Shown piece by piece: positions 63,452 through 64,000 of a stretch of 64,000 nt of DNA. The number at the start of each line of letters is the position of its first letter. Positions within the stretch are counted from its first letter, which is position 1. The DNA is taken from positions 1 through 64,000 of the forward strand of contig JACJYG010000013.1 of the NCBI GenBank assembly GCA_020636215.1. The letters are read 5' to 3'. Below the pieces are notes generated by a model. That model was given only the letters and a program-made list of their open reading frames with translations, did not search any database and was not told the origin of the DNA. The DNA comes from Lewinellaceae bacterium (GTDB taxonomy: Bacteria; Bacteroidota; Bacteroidia; Chitinophagales; Saprospiraceae). Position numbers and translations under genes: made by a program.

Positions 63452-64000
63452 ATGATCAGAGAAGACAGGCTCGAATTAAACGAGCGATTTATTACGGTAT
63501 TCAAAATGTTGGAAGAACGGGGAGAGATTGTTAAAAATGACCGGGGTGGCAAAGGCATGGGCGACTTCGCCGAGCGCATCCTCGGCAACAAATCCTATGG
63601 CCATATCATTCGGGCTTTCCTCAACCCCGACGACAAACGCGTTATCGATTACAGGCACGCCCGCACCCTTTGCGAAGAATATGGCGTCAATGAATCATAT
63701 ATGATTGATGGATTGGGAGAACCCTTCGGTATGGAAGCGCCCAAATACCATGCCGCAACAGAAGACATACCGCGCAGCAGAGGCAACATACTCTTTACGA
63801 CTACCGAAGCCTTTGCCGGCAGCGCAGTCGATGTAGGCGGCTTCGCCGTTGAAGACTATGAGTACTTCAACATTCCCGGCCTGGCCGGCGGCGGACTGGT
63901 AGCTTTCCCCATCAAAGGTAATAGTATGGAACCGGTCATCCTCGATGGCGATATGGTCGTCTGCCGGGAAGTCAGCGGCGTACATGAACTGAAAGACAAT
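63452..64000 (+). CDS. LexA/S24-family regulator (3' end beyond window)
   Basis: 183 codons visible, in frame to the window edge. The N-terminal part (ERFITVFKMLEERGEIVKND, GDFAERILGNKSYGHIIRAFL, RVIDYRHARTLCEEYGVNESY) is a likely helix-turn-helix-type DNA-binding region. From about residue 150 the S24/LexA peptidase fold starts: GGGLVAFPIKGNSMEPVILDGDMVV contains the catalytic Ser in G-N-S-M-E-P (given here as its key motif) and the D-G-D loop. The catalytic Lys would lie beyond the window. It is probably a repressor that autocleaves on RecA-ssDNA or other stress signals. It has a good promoter 46 bp upstream. Confidence 0.85.
   Translation, partial: MIREDRLELNERFITVFKMLEERGEIVKNDRGGKGMGDFAERILGNKSYGHIIRAFLNPDDKRVIDYRHARTLCEEYGVNESYMIDGLGEPFGMEAPKYHAATEDIPRSRGNILFTTTEAFAGSAVDVGGFAVEDYEYFNIPGLAGGGLVAFPIKGNSMEPVILDGDMVVCREVSGVHELKDN

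Overview
The window reads as a chromosomal segment of a Bacteroidota member, most likely of the class Saprospiria (Lewinella / Haliscomenobacter / Phaeodactylibacter-like). The evidence is at least eight secreted proteins with type IX secretion (T9SS) C-terminal sorting domains, one gliding-motility-associated (CHU_C) C-terminal domain, promoters with a TAnnTTTG -7 box, weak ribosome binding sites, an ECF sigma factor followed by a TonB-family protein, and M43/M12B-like metallopeptidases with HYR and ConA-like modules. No rRNA, tRNA, CRISPR array or prophage was recognised.

Layout. 1-3.6 kb (minus): a Tat-exported Gfo/Idh/MocA oxidoreductase, a DUF1080 lipoprotein and a secreted FAD oxidoreductase (cut by the window edge), probably one sugar-oxidising extracytoplasmic pathway. 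3.9-6.4 kb: GNAT + MATE exporter operon and a second GNAT. 6.4-6.6 kb: a complete MITE with target duplication. 6.7-12.6 kb (minus): three secreted T9SS/CHU_C proteins. 12.7-20 kb: GlsB-like membrane protein, an EAD + degenerate CHAT protein, an N-acetylmuramoyl-L-alanine amidase, a Cys-rich lipoprotein, an aldo/keto reductase, a truncated DinB, an outer-membrane barrel, a YdeI-like protein, and a YhhN lysoplasmalogenase preceded by a 9-bp minisatellite.

20.3-38.1 kb is the most unusual part: five paralogous giant T9SS cargo genes plus one orphan C-terminal fragment. They share a PPC-like domain, a ConA-like domain, and a sorting domain that contains two adjacent DNA palindromes in frame. Each is followed by a stereotyped 9-bp minisatellite/inverted repeat, and five of the six units (including the orphan) then end in a closely related terminator hairpin; the first gene has a different terminator. 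Poly-C tracts (C6-C9) lie in the leaders of the five intact genes. Two neighbours share about 1.9 kb of practically identical DNA. The N-terminal modules differ (M12B-like peptidase, M43 peptidase twice, adhesin-like twice), so the array looks like a cassette-type diversification locus for secreted proteins. An LRR protein and a lone phage-tail-collar-domain protein sit inside it.

38-46 kb: an outer-membrane protein, a vWA/YfbK-like protein, an MBL-fold beta-CASP hydrolase followed by a patatin remnant abutting a second copy of a 161-bp MITE, an ECF sigma factor, an 8-bp minisatellite, a TonB/anti-sigma-like protein and an EreA/ChaN-like protein. 46-64 kb: HtrA/DegQ protease, a 26-residue candidate membrane microprotein, a vWA lipoprotein, a GT39-like membrane protein, a DUF523 protein, a secreted clan-A glycoside hydrolase, a zinc alcohol dehydrogenase, two further unrelated MITEs 91 bp apart, a CAP-domain lipoprotein, two tandem short SSB proteins, a YghO-like acyltransferase, FtsK, a class-V aminotransferase and the 5' part of a LexA/S24-type regulator.

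The window is rich in small non-autonomous elements: five MITE-like families in six copies, four of the families with clear target-site duplications, yet no transposase gene. It also carries several 7-10-bp minisatellites and a dispersed 20-bp motif. All calls come from reading the sequence; no database search was run.
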